From Salticus scenicus (Eukaryota > Arthropoda > Arachnida > Araneae > Salticidae): a stretch of 64,000 bases of DNA. The notes beneath the pieces were generated by a model. It made no database searches and was not told the DNA's origin. It saw nothing but the letters and a program-made list of their open reading frames with translations. Made by a program: the position numbers and the translations under genes. This document shows positions 20,645 to 30,322 of this stretch, piece after piece (position 1 is the first letter of the stretch; every line of letters begins with the position of its first letter). Location of the stretch: positions 155,209,035 through 155,273,034 of the forward strand of contig OZ005648.1 of the NCBI GenBank assembly GCA_963930645.1, read 5' to 3'.

Positions 20645-21090
20645 TGGTAATGAGGTGTTACACTTGGACGCTGGAGATATTGCAGGATGAGGGGGTGCTA
20701 CACAGGTTGGAACAATTTCAGGATGAGGAGGTGCTACACTTGGAGGTTGAACTATTGCAGGAAGAGTAGGTGCTACACTTGGAGGTTGGAACTATTGCAG
20801 GATGCAGAAGTGTTACACTTGGAGGCTGGAGCTATTGCAGGATGAGAAGGTGCTACACTTGGAGGTTGGAACTATTGCAGGAAGAGAAGGTGCTACACTT
20901 GGAGGTTGGAACTATTGCAGGAAGAGAAGGTGCTACACTTGGAGGTTGGAACTATTGCAGGATGCAGAAGTGTTACACTTGGAGGCTGGAGCTATTGCAG
21001 GATGAGAAGGTGCTACACTTGGAGGTTGGAACTATTGCATGGTGACGAAGTGCTCTACTTGGAGGTTGGAACAGTTATAGAATTGAAGAA
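20645..21090. repeat. 40 bp tandem repeat, about 11 units (copy A 3' region)
   Basis: The unit contains gctacacttggaggttggaa and ctattgcagga. It lies between the endonuclease frame and the ribozyme motif of the Penelope-like element, and its mirror copy is at 22390-22815. The open frames through it come from unit length and composition. Confidence 0.95.
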
Positions 21091-21223
21091 CTGCTAGTCA
21101 AGAGATTGTAGAAAAGTCAGAGTGCAAATGCAGGAAATGAAAATTTATTACATGTGTTTTGATGAGTCGCCTGAGGCTATTGAAGAGTAAAACTATCCGG
21201 AACAGGAAAAAACAAGCTATTAG

Positions 21224-21709
21224 TTATTTTATAATGTGGTGCCAAATTATTGGCAAAATTGCAGCATCTTTCGAATTTATTGAATTTTTATGTTTAATTA
21301 TATTTATAGCTTCACAAAGATACAGTTCTTGGATCGTTGGAAGGGCTGAAATAATTTTGACGTTATCCCACATAGGAGTAGCGTTAGGATTATCATAAAT
21401 AAAATCAACTAAAGTAGAACTTCTTCCTTCCTTTATATTACGCTTATGTTTTTGAATTCGTTTTGTTAAAGTTCGCTCAGTTTGTCCAATGTAACAGAAA
21501 AGTTCTTTGTTATTTTCAATGGTTATTTTATATACTCCTCCAGTAAGTCCAGTTTGGTCACGATCACAAAGAGTTAATTGTTTAGTAGTTAGGGGGGAAC
21601 TGAAAGGAATTAATATATTAAATTTACGTTGAATATAATTTTGAAAACTATAGAACTCTTTACAGTAGGGAAGACTATTGGTATGATGCAATTTACAAGT
21701 TGAATTCAA
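21224..21709 (-). CDS. Penelope-like element GIY-YIG endonuclease domain
   Basis: The 161-codon frame ends in a GIY-YIG nuclease. GGVYKI and CYIGQT supply the two sequence halves of the signature, followed by an Arg (RTLTKRIQKHKRN) in the expected helix and by Glu in LCEAINII. In Penelope-like elements this nuclease sits C-terminal to the reverse transcriptase and nicks the target for priming. The upstream reverse transcriptase is missing, and the frame opens at a non-ATG codon, so this is the intact 3' part of a truncated gene. The neighbouring mirror copy has two stops at the equivalent place. Whether it is translated is unknown. Confidence 0.85.
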   Translation of the reverse strand: MNSTCKLHHTNSLPYCKEFYSFQNYIQRKFNILIPFSSPLTTKQLTLCDRDQTGLTGGVYKITIENNKELFCYIGQTERTLTKRIQKHKRNIKEGRSSTLVDFIYDNPNATPMWDNVKIISALPTIQELYLCEAINIIKHKNSINSKDAAILPIIWHHIIK

Positions 21710-21761
21710 AGTATGATTAACAGGATTAATTGACCTGTAATCCTATGTAATCCTATTAATC

Positions 21762-22252
21762 ATACTTTGAATTCAACTTGTAAATTGCATTATACCAATA
21801 GTCTTGCCTACTGTAAAGAGTTTTATAGTTTTCAAAATTATATTTAACGTAAATTTATTATATTAATTCCTTTCAGTTCCCCCCTAACTACTAAACAATT
21901 AACTCTTTGTGATCGTGACCAAACTGGACCTACTGGAGGAGTATATAAAATAACCTTTGAAAATAACAAAGAACTTTTCTGTTACATTGGACAAACTAAG
22001 CGAGCTTTAACAAAACGCATTCAAGAACATAAGCGTAATATAAAGGAAGGAAGAAGTTCTACTTTAGTTGATTTTATTTATGATAACCCTAACGCTACTC
22101 CTATGTGGGATAACGTCAAAATTATTTCAGCCTCTCGAACGATCTAAGAACTGTATCTTTGTGAAGCTATAAATATAATTAAACATAAAAATTCAATAAA
22201 TTCAAAAGATGCTGCAATTTTGCCAATAATTTGGCACCATATTATAAAATAA
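21762..22252 (+). pseudogene. GIY-YIG endonuclease of Penelope copy B, two nonsense changes
   Basis: The translation follows copy A closely, with TGGVYKI, CYIGQTKRALTKRIQEHKRN and NPNATPMWDNVKIIS. Two Gln codons of copy A are stops here: one ahead of RKF, near the start, and one ahead of ELYLCEAINII. Both are single C-to-T changes. The stop at 22250-22252 is shared with copy A. Confidence 0.85.
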
Positions 22253-22389
22253 CTAATAGCTTATTTTTCCAGTTCCGGATAGTTTTACTCTTCAATAGCC
22301 TCAGGCGACTCTTCAAAACACATGTAATAAATTTTCATTTCCTGCATTTGCACTCTGATTTTTCTACAATTTCTTGACTAGCAGTTCTT

Positions 22390-22815
22390 CAATTCTATAA
22401 CTGTTCCAACCTCCAAGTATAGCACTTCGTCACCCTGCAATAGTTTTAACCTCCAAGTGTAGCACCTCCTCACCCTGCAATAGTTCCTGCCTCCAAGTGC
22501 AACACCTTCTCATTCTGCAATAGCTCCAGCCTCCAAGTGTAACACTTCCGCATCCTGCAACAGTTCCAACCTCCAAGCGTAACACCTTCTCTTCCTGCAA
22601 TAGTTCCAACCTCCAAGTGTAACACTTCTGCATCCTGCAATAGTTCCAACCTCCAAGTGTAGCACCTACTCTTCCTGCAATAGTTCCAACCTCTAAGTGT
22701 AGCACCTACTCTTCCTGCAATAGTTCCAACCTCTAAGTGTAGCACCTCCCCATCCTGAAATTGTTCCAACCTGTGTAGCACCCCCTCATCCTGCAATAGC
22801 TCCAGCGTCCATTAC
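22390..22815. repeat. 40 bp tandem repeat (copy B 3' region)
   Basis: Inverted counterpart of 20645-21090 with a similar number of units and scattered substitutions. It suggests the array was present in the source element. Confidence 0.95.
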
Positions 22816-22937
22816 CATGTAATAGTTCCAGCCTCTATCTATGACTTCCAGTTGAATATATTTTATGTAAAGACTTAACTGTTGACCATGTGATACAAAA
22901 GTACATATAACTGCTCTGAAGTATGTGTAAAACTAAA

Positions 22938-22981
22938 TTCCCTGATGATGCCTTCTTTTATGTAGGCGAAAAGCTTTGGAA
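22938..22981 (+). ncRNA. Hammerhead-like ribozyme motif, copy B
   Basis: Core CUGAUGA at 22942-22948, one extra U, stem II GCCU/AGGC around a 10-base loop, core GAAA at 22968-22971, a tiny stem III (AGCU) and UU before the predicted cut at 22977/22978. Stem I pairs UUCC (22938-22941) with GGAA (22978-22981). Type I hammerheads with minimal stem III are established in Penelope-like elements, and this one sits at the expected 3' end. Activity is inferred from fold only. Confidence 0.7.
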
Positions 22982-23167
22982 GTTTTTATATTTTTAATAA
23001 ATGTATTTTTAACGTGTTTTTTAATTTATTATTATTATTATTTTATTTCAATACATTTTTGTAGCAATGAGGTCATTAAACTACTAATTTGATAAAAATT
23101 ACACTTTAAAACACGTACAAAGAAATACAAATTTAATTAAAATCATTAAAAATTACAAAAATTCATC

Positions 23168-23212
23168 TTGTCAAAGCTTTTCGCCCTGCTTGTCAGGGCA
23201 TCATCAGAACAA
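23168..23212 (-). ncRNA. Hammerhead-like ribozyme motif of the second Penelope element
   Basis: CUGAUGA (complement of 23201-23207), one extra U, stem II GCCCUG/CAGGGC with a four-base loop, GAAA, the same AGCU mini-stem III and UU at the cut, then GACAA pairing with UUGUU (complement of 23208-23212) as stem I. Stems I and II differ in sequence from those of copies A and B but keep their pairing, which is covariation support. Confidence 0.7.
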
Positions 23213-23261
23213 ATTCAAGCCATGTTTAATTACAAGTTTGTTTGTTTTATGAGTACTTGAG

Positions 23262-23455
23262 ATTTTTTGTTTGCCTCTAGGACTGCTTATATCTCGAAAA
23301 ATCCACACCACAAGGGTTTACACGTTTTATTACAAGAACAAATACATGAACACAATAACAAGGACAATACATCCATGCCTTCTCCGGAATTCGAACCCAG
23401 GCCCAACCGTGTAGAAGTCAGGGACGCTACCACTACACCGTCTGGGCGGCTTAAT
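23262..23455 (-). mobile_element. tRNA-derived SINE
   Basis: On the minus strand the head reads GTGTAGTGGTAGC (complement of 23426-23438, A-box type) and, 28 bases on, GGGTTCGAATTCC (complement of 23386-23398, B-box type). This is the internal Pol III promoter of tRNA-derived SINEs. It lies inside the 3' region of the second Penelope element. The 3' boundary is approximate. Confidence 0.75.
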
Positions 23456-24067
23456 TACAACTGCAGCAACAGTTCAATTATATATCAATAAAAACATATA
23501 AAAGTTACAGTTAATTTTGATAAAACAGTCTGAAATCGTAAATTCGGAAATTTAGCTGAGCTTCACTGGGTCACCATGGAGTCACTTACAATCTGGAGGT
23601 AGAGAACTTGTATTTGGTTGGAGTTTTATAGGAAATATGGAGTAACTTTGCAACTGCAACGGTTGAGGCTTTACTGAGCGTAAATTTAGTTGAGCTTTAC
23701 TAGGTCACTATGGAGCCACTTACATTCTGTATGTAAAGGAACTTGCATAGGAAACATGGAGAAACTTTGAAACTGCAACGGTTGAGGCTCTTTTATGGAG
23801 ATTTCCTTGAGTGGAGTTGGAGAGGTATACTGGCAATAACAGGGCAGATGACAGACGACAAAAGATCAGCTTGGAGTTAAGAATCTGAATTGCTGTTTCG
23901 GGTGACCTGGAGCCACCTTGAGACCTTGAATGACTGTACAAGTTTCTAGGATCATTTGCATTAAAATTAGGAGAGGCTGGATCAGCAGTAACAAGAAAAC
24001 AGGACAGTTAAAAACTTTCGCTCTGAACACCTATTGAGACAAACATTCCATTGAAGAGAAATTCAAA

Positions 24068-24815
24068 TTAGATATATGGTTGTATTAGGAAATGCCATAT
24101 TTTTGGAAGGAAAGCAGCATCTATAGAATTAATTGAATTATTCTATTTAATTATATTTATTGCTTCGGAAACTATTAATTCTGAAATAATTGGTGGAGAT
24201 GAGATAATTTCTGCTTAATCCCAAAGAGGTGTAGCTGAGTTTTCATAAATAAAGTTGACTAAGGCAGAACTCTTTCCTTCCTTGACATTGCAAATATGTT
24301 CTTGAATTCTTTTGTTTAAGTTTCTTTTGGTTTGACCAATATAGAAAAAAACATTATTTAGTTTTATTGGGATTTTATAAACTCCCCCAGTGAGTCTAGT
24401 TAAATCGCGATCGTTTAAATTTAAATGTTTAATAGTTAAAGGGGAACTGAAAGGGATAAGTATATTGAATTTACGAGAAATATGTTTAAAATCAATAAAT
24501 TCATTACAGAAAGGAAGACTATTACTGAATTTAATTTTAGGGTTTAATGTAGAAGTACTTATTGTAGAAGAATTAAGATTATTTTTAATTTTATTGATAA
24601 TTTTAATTATAGTAGTTTTTTTGTAGCTAGCATCAATGCCAAATATTTATAATTAATTGGATGAGCGGAAGAAGCAGGAATAGGGAGGGGGACAAAAGAA
24701 TTTTTATATAGACATCAAACCAAATAACTGAATTATTTTTATTGCGATGTCTAGAAAGATCTAAAAAAGGTAAGGTTTGATTGATTTGACATTCATTAGT
24801 AAAATTTATTGAAGG
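24068..24815 (-). pseudogene. Penelope-like reverse transcriptase end plus GIY-YIG domain, decayed
   Basis: Near 24815-24720 the minus strand reads NFTNECQINQTLPFLDLSR, the conserved 'LPFLD' segment at the end of the Penelope reverse transcriptase. At 24400-24068 it reads TGGVYKIPIKLNN, FYIGQTKRNLNKRIQEH and FLPKIWHF, the GIY-YIG nuclease. At least two in-frame stops (after PLWD and after INIIK) show it is dead. The middle part is AT-rich and its frame was not followed throughout. Confidence 0.75.
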
Positions 24816-25460
24816 CAGGGATCACTCTAGAGCGTTTTAGCAGGCACCCTCCTTGCCTATTTTTTAGTCAAAACGCTACCCTCCTTGCCCTTTTCTGAGA
24901 AAAAATACCACAATATTAAAAAGTAGATTAAAAAATCATTTTGGGGTGAAATTACTTTTATTTACTTGTAAGATATTACATTTTTAATTTTTTGATAAAA
25001 GTGGAGTAATTGCACTTTTTTTTTTTTTTTTTTTTTTTTTAATTACCACTAAGTGCAACAATGAAAAACTTCAAAATTGGAAAAAAAAAAAAAAAAAGAG
25101 GCATTCATTGAAGTACTCTGCATTTCTAGACATTTTTCAAAAATTATTTTAAGTTTTTTAAAATTGTGTATGCACTAACATTTAAGCTAAGGCCCCCTTC
25201 TATTCACTTTGAGAGGAATTTTTCGAAAAAAAAAGAATCTGCATTTTATGTTGCTTTTTTAATATTTATCTGAGAGCATTAAAAGAAGTTTAAGGCTATC
25301 TATTATAAATATGCCTCCTATTTCTACCGGCCGGTTTTTAGGTAGATTCCTTATAGGAGATCTACCTATTGCAATGGTTCTCATGACACGACTTCTGGAA
25401 AATTTCTTCATATCTTCACCGTTCATGACCCATAGAACCCAAAACCACCCTCCGTTCAAA

Positions 25461-25461
<1 letters not shown>

Positions 25462-25500
<39 letters not shown>

Positions 25501-25515
25501 TATATATATATATGT
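25462..25515. repeat. (TA)n microsatellite
   Basis: A TA run with a single interruption (agg at about 25498) inside the hAT-like element. Confidence 0.9.
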
Positions 25516-26123
25516 ATAACGCCTTATCCCATGTTAAGTTGTGAACACGATAACTGGAGTAATTTTTATTTAAATTTAACCAGCTCGGGATATGTTGTCA
25601 GGATAGTAAAAATCTCGGTCGAGTTCTTAGATGGGGTATCCTGCTCAAAGGGGGTGGAAATTTTCATTTGCCCATAATTTCTTTAATATTGAAAATAGGA
25701 AAATACTTCAAATCAGGCGAATTACCGCCTTACCCTAAAGAACAACTTTTGTATTTAAACTTTTTCGATAACTTCAATTGCTTAAAAGTTACAAGTTAAA
25801 AAGTGATTTTTCTTGTGATGAAGCCGACATTTTCTGTAGCTTTAATTGCAAAAATTTATAATCTGATGCTTATGTCACGTGCAAATGATAATAAAAAAGA
25901 TCACTGAAAATATAATAAAATTTTAATCATGTTTTTAAACAATATAATAATCTGATAAAAGAAAAAAAGTTTAATTTAACAGAAAATATGACGTCACAAT
26001 TACAAGAATGTACTGAGAAAAATGAAATAAAATTTCATCTGTAATTTTAAACAAATAAAATAAAAGTTAATAAAAAAATAAGTAAATAAAATCAACATAT
26101 ATTAGGGCTAAGCAGATTTAGAC

Positions 26124-26445
26124 CATAGAATAATAATAAAGGAAGAAGGAGCACATCAATACTCGAATGCTTACAAACCACTTCTAGTGAATTGCCAGCT
26201 AAAGCTATTTTTGCTACTCAAAACCTTAAAGTAGGGCACCCATGCTCGGCACATTTATCGCTATTTGTTGTGGGTGCTGCCTCGCTGACTGATTGACAGA
26301 GAGATGAGACGATTCAAAAATCTCGCCAACAAGTCGCCAACTAATCAGATTGAAGCATTGTTACAACCCTATACCCGGCACTCCTGGATTTTACAAACAG
26401 AAACCAAAACATATACGTTCCTTCTTCCTTTATTATTATTCTATG
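26124..26445. mobile_element. MITE, 322 bp, perfect TIRs and 8 bp target duplication
   Basis: The TIR starts CATAGAATAATAATAAAGGA and is perfect for about 27 bp. ATTTAGAC flanks both sides (26116-26123 and 26446-26453). The 8 bp duplication suggests hAT, though the first bases are not the usual CAG. It is nested inside the larger hAT-like element and has no coding capacity. Confidence 0.85.
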
Positions 26446-28501
26446 ATTTAGACTTAGCTTTATGACATAGATGCTATAATGTAAAAGATAAATGTCATCG
26501 TTAAAAAAAAAAAATCTTGTAAATCGATGCTAAACGAATTAAACTGGCATGGTAGAAAAGGTAATAAATTTGGGGACATTTAGGTATACCTTTAACAAAT
26601 GAACTAGGGACGACTTTAATGAATTTTCCGTTGAAGTTTATTTTCATGAAAATTTAAATTTAAATTAAAGTATTTCATTACTCGAATTCCTTTATTTTGA
26701 TAAATAAAATTATACCTTTTTAAAAAAAATAAAGAACACTCTTTTATTGAAAAATAAACTAATAAACGTTTTAGAAAACTATTACATACTTTTAAATCTT
26801 TATTAAAAAAAAAATAATTGTTGCCACTCGACATTATACAAATACATCCAAATCCTGTGTCACATACGATAGTTTTGTATAAGTATAGATTTTTTGTTTG
26901 CCCTTGTAACCTGCCCCTGATGGGAAAAGTGCCTGGAAACACTTGTATCTAGTATTGTCATTGATTATGAAGTCGTGTGCAAAATTTCAGGTCCTTTGGA
27001 AGACAAGAAGTTGCGGAAAATTGAATTCCGTTACATACATTAATAGTTGCATCATATCAAGTTAATAAAAGTGTGTTAATTAAAAACATTGTTAAATGCT
27101 TTAATTAATCATTTAAAAATATAAAATTAAATTAATACGTCAATCTTAATACAAATATCGGTTGTGGTGAATAGTTTAGAATGTCAGTTTAGGCAAGAAT
27201 TTAAAATTTACAATTGAGAGTAATACCTTTGACTTTTTATCTTGTCGAAACAAGATATTGGTCTGTGAAGAGACATGAGGTTTTCGCGTGGAAAGAAAAT
27301 ATAATGACGCCAAAGCTGCCTTTCTCCATCGCCAAGCTCGCCAAATTTTGTCGTCAGACAACGAATTATGTCGCCAAGTCAAAACTTTCGTGGTCAACTA
27401 TCAAATTTTGCCGCCAAATCACAAATTTCATTGTTAAGTCGCAAGTTTTGTCACCGAAATCTCGCCAAATCATGCAATTTACTAAATTCATAACAATTTA
27501 CATTGAAATTCAGCGGTGCCAAATGCTCAAATGTTAACTAATGTTAATGTTCCAGCTTATGTGAACCAAAACAGTTTCACTTTACAATTTTTACTCATCT
27601 GACAATAAGAATCACAAAAACACAATACAAAACTTTCAATAATTCAATAAAAATTACAATGAAATAACTATTCAAAAACTGCTACCACTTATCTGTATTT
27701 GACTTGACCATAACAACGCCAGGCTTACCAGAACTAGTGAGATCACAAGTGCATTTTCACGTTTCTATTACTTTTTCTTAAAAAAAAAAAGATATTGAAC
27801 AACAGTTATATGGATTTTAAATAAAAAATATAATTTTAATTAAGCTTGGGTGGGGAGGGGGGTGTAGCACAATAGCCCCTTCCGGGATTCACCATTGCTG
27901 GGATTGTATATCTTTAAGGCTTTTATTTGTTGAATGATTATGAGCTTGAATTAAAAAAAAAAATGAAACATTTACAAACCAATAAATTTAGCCTAAAATT
28001 TTAAGTAGAATGAATAAAACCCTTTTGTAGTTGAAAATTAAATTTCTTGGAAACAGAATAGCGACGTAAATAATGCAATGTGTGGGAACAAAGCCATTGG
28101 CTAGGTATTAATGCATATGTAAAATTTCTTTACAATTGTAACATTAACGTAACGGAATCTACCTTTGCCTTTAAGCTTGCCGAAAAGGGATTTTTTCCAC
28201 TCGGGAAGAAACTTGCCTACCCTGTGTAGCAAATAATCATGGATTTTAAAAACTAAATAAAAAATAAAATAAATAACTAATAGGAAATTTCAAAATTTGC
28301 TTAATCATTTGTTCAACGAAAAGCAGTGTTATGAAGAAAACAGATTGTCAGCATAAAAGTTTCTGTAAAAATTAACCCATATGTGTTTACACAACCTTTA
28401 CAAAAGTTGCTTTTTTTCGGATACGATATGTCCTTTTCATAAAAATTGCCCTTGTTCCATAATGTGCACCCTTCCTTATTTATGTTCTAGAGTGATCCCT
28501 G

Positions 28502-28570
28502 TTGAAAGGAATTGTTTATTCCAGGTATCAATAAAGTCAAGTAGGGAGGTTGTATTAGGATTGTCTATAC
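28502..28570 (-). pseudogene. Reverse transcriptase fragment of the second Penelope element
   Basis: The minus strand reads LLDFIDTWNKQFLS, which joins directly to the SINFTNEC frame on the other side of the hAT-like insertion. Upstream homology stops at about 28570, a likely 5' truncation. Confidence 0.65.
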
Positions 28571-28589
28571 TCGAGTGACCTAGACCTGA

Positions 28590-28775
28590 GTGAAGTGTAA
28601 TCCATGGGATCTTAATCCATATTCACACGAGTCTCGGAGAAAAGTACAGAAAATGGCTAGATTGACTACCAAAACAACCCAAAATCCAGCACCTCTTGTC
28701 TACAAACTTGAAGAACAAAACCTGTCAGTCACTGGTGGGAGGTTTTATTTAGATTTTTACATTGCACGACAAATA
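28590..28775 (+). repeat. Dispersed repeat, copy 1 of 3
   Basis: Shares a block order with 29225-29430 and 62330-62570: 'ccatgggatc', then 'attcacacgagt', then 'ggagaaaa', and near the end 'tcagtcactggtggga'. The copies are strongly diverged. It may be an old SINE, but no Pol III boxes were seen. Confidence 0.45.
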
Positions 28776-28928
28776 TGAAATTGCAATGTAATTTATTGAA
28801 TCATAATTGATATAATTTTGTGCTTTACTTTGATAAATATTACATTATATATCCAGTTTAAATATATTTTTAAAAAAATATTTCATAGTTAGATTCTTAA
28901 TAACATTTGAATTTTCCTCGCCTGAAAG

Positions 28929-29086
28929 ATTGCTGGAATTTACTTCACGAATTATTAGAACCAGATCAGTTCAGGCGAATTCGAATTGAAGATGCAATTG
29001 TTCATCCTTGGATAATGAAAGACAAATATCTGATGATACGGCTACCTCAAAAGAGAAAAGATCTGCAAAGAAAATTTCACCCTGAA
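28929..29086 (+). CDS. Exon of a SNF1/AMPK-related (HUNK-like) Ser/Thr kinase: end of kinase domain
   Basis: The 158 bp exon sits between AG (28927-28928) and GTAAGA (29087). It encodes subdomain XI of a protein kinase: LLHELLEPDQFRRI, then IEDAIVHPWI, ending FHPE. The Arg in the RRI stretch and the HPWI motif are typical of the CAMK/AMPK-related group. It enters in phase 1 (the first codon is completed by G from the previous exon) and leaves in phase 0, matching the exon at 41272. Earlier kinase subdomains, including the catalytic loop, are not in this window. The protein would phosphorylate Ser/Thr. HUNK and SNRK are the nearest layouts I can recall, with MARK-type kinases as the alternative. 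Confidence 0.75.
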
Positions 29087-29224
29087 GTAAGATATATTAA
29101 TTTCATAAGCTAGAAACTTCCCCCCTCCCTCCCCCCCCCCCCCCGAATTTGACTCTTTTATTTTAAACGAATTTTAATGCTGTTATGCTGAATGAAACTA
29201 TGTTAAAATAAGTTGTGGTTATGT

Positions 29225-29430
29225 AGGTTAAGGCCGATCGACTAAGTTAGAATCCTAAGCCTGGGTGGAATGCCTTCTGGTGGTCTTTCCAAGGGGTTCA
29301 AGCCCGTATTTAAGAGAGTTTCAGTGAAAACTTTGGAATAGCTATAAGTCAACGAGCGCGACCTGAGATCGAACACGACACTTCCCGTCTGCCAACTTTG
29401 AGAGCAGAATCTCTTGGTAACTGATGGGGC
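29225..29430 (+). repeat. Dispersed repeat, copy 2 of 3
   Basis: Similar in block order to 28590-28775 and 62330-62570 ('tatttaagagagtttcagtg', then a 'gaatagctat' block, then 'agagcagaatctc'). It lies just inside the large kinase intron. Confidence 0.45.
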
Positions 29431-29681
29431 TAAAATAAGGAGAATCTATCAGCTTGCCATGATTGTATTCCTCTTTATGTAGGATTTTAAAAAATGAAGT
29501 TTTACAATTAACATTTATGTTACACAAATATTTCGTTTTTCTTTCATAATATTTGGTCTCATGTATATTAAATAAATATTACACAGGTAAAGGAATGGAT
29601 TATTTTCATAAATATTAAATATTGTTATCTATCGTTTGTTATTGCATTTTTTGTCACTCTTTGCTAGTCAGGTTTTGATAC

Positions 29682-30291
29682 TGTTACAAAATTGTAAATA
29701 ATTGTGTTTATTTTTGTATAAATTCTTTCAAAGAGGCTTAGTAAGTTGATAAAGTGCTAATTTTGTGCTTTTCTAGTTGTTTTAGCGTTGAAATAGCCTT
29801 ATTTTCCCTTGAAAACGCAGTAAAAAGCCCCAATAAGGCAGGCAATGGATTGGCGCCAAATTTGGTGACTTTTTTCCACCTTGGCGAGAAAATCCTTATT
29901 AGGGATATACCAAATATGGAAGCTCTAATCCCATTGGTTGATGAGATATGGAGATTTCTGGAACGTTCCACACTTTTCTACAGGGGTATATAAGCCTGTT
30001 TTCTTCGCCAAGGCTAGTTAGTTCATTTCAGATCTCGGCCAGCTTCGCTAGTGCTTGCTTTGCTTTGAGCCTCTTTGAAAGAGACTTGCTTTAAGTGTTA
30101 TTGCTATACAGTTTGTACTGTGGATTTGCTATTGACAGCTGTTGTTTAAGCTGTGTTTACTGGTTGAATTGAAGTTGATACTTGGTTTATAGACCTGTAT
30201 TTTTCTGGAACTTTCTGTGAATAAATTACTGAATTTTTGTAAGTTTTGCCTTTTATTCTCGGACAACTCACGAACCCCCAAGTACGCAACA
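29682..30291 (+). repeat. 5' LTR of the decayed gypsy element (610 bp)
   Basis: Starts TGTTACAAAATTGTAAATAA and ends GTACGCAACA, with TG...CA ends. A TATAAG-type box (ggggtatataagcc, about 29984-29997) and an AATAAA-like signal (gaataaattactg, about 30220) lie at promoter and terminator positions. Confidence 0.9.
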
Positions 30292-30322
30292 TTTCTGGTG
30301 ACAGGAGTGGGATTGTTTGTGA

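Larger units (their letters stand above)
20452..21738 (-). mobile_element. Penelope-like element copy A (5'-truncated)
   Basis: Reading leftward it has a GIY-YIG endonuclease frame, a 3' untranslated part with 40 bp repeats, and a hammerhead-like motif near the end. It is the mirror image of copy B at 21757-23016, and both start at the same place in the element (just before 'ttaatcatactttgaattc'). The reverse transcriptase half is missing from both. Confidence 0.85.
21757..23016 (+). mobile_element. Penelope-like element copy B (5'-truncated, head-to-head with copy A)
   Basis: Mirror copy of 20452-21738, separated from it by only about 18 bp. It has the same 5' breakpoint, the same 40 bp array and the same 3' ribozyme motif. 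The pair forms an almost perfect 2.5 kb palindrome. Confidence 0.85.
24816..28501. mobile_element. hAT-like transposon inserted in the Penelope element (3.7 kb)
   Basis: Terminal repeats are CAGGGATCACTCTAGA on the left and TCTAGAGTGATCCCTG on the right, a perfect 16 bp inverted pair with the CAGGG start usual for hAT. Flanks are ATTGAAGG (24808-24815) and TTGAAAGG (28502-28509), an 8 bp duplication with one base lost on the left. The Penelope reading frame is restored when it is removed. The inside holds a MITE (26124-26445), a TA microsatellite and 'cgccaaat' repeats near 27350-27475. No transposase was recognised. Confidence 0.75.
23040..28570 (-). mobile_element. Second Penelope-like element, decayed and interrupted
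   Basis: The minus-strand order is: end of the reverse transcriptase (28570-28502), an inserted hAT-like element (28501-24816), the rest of the reverse transcriptase end and the GIY-YIG domain (24815-24068), a 3' region with a SINE (23455-23262), and a hammerhead-like motif (23212-23168). Removing the hAT-like insert restores a continuous frame across 28502 and 24815. It is a different subfamily from copies A and B. Confidence 0.75.

Noticed and set aside
20770..21097. Repeat-protein-like frames (LHLEVGTIAG units), also on the mirror strand at 22430-22796
   Set aside because: They arise from the 40 bp array, whose length shifts the frame each unit, and they lack conserved starts.
20645..22815. 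CRISPR-like array
   Set aside because: The repeats are contiguous 40 bp units without unique spacers, inside a eukaryotic retroelement.
23386..23438. Possible tRNA gene on the minus strand
   Set aside because: A- and B-box-like sequences are present, but there is no cloverleaf that I can fold; a SINE head fits better.
25311..25499. 62-codon frame ending in a Tyr-Ile run
   Set aside because: The tail is a TA microsatellite, and the rest has no recognised family.
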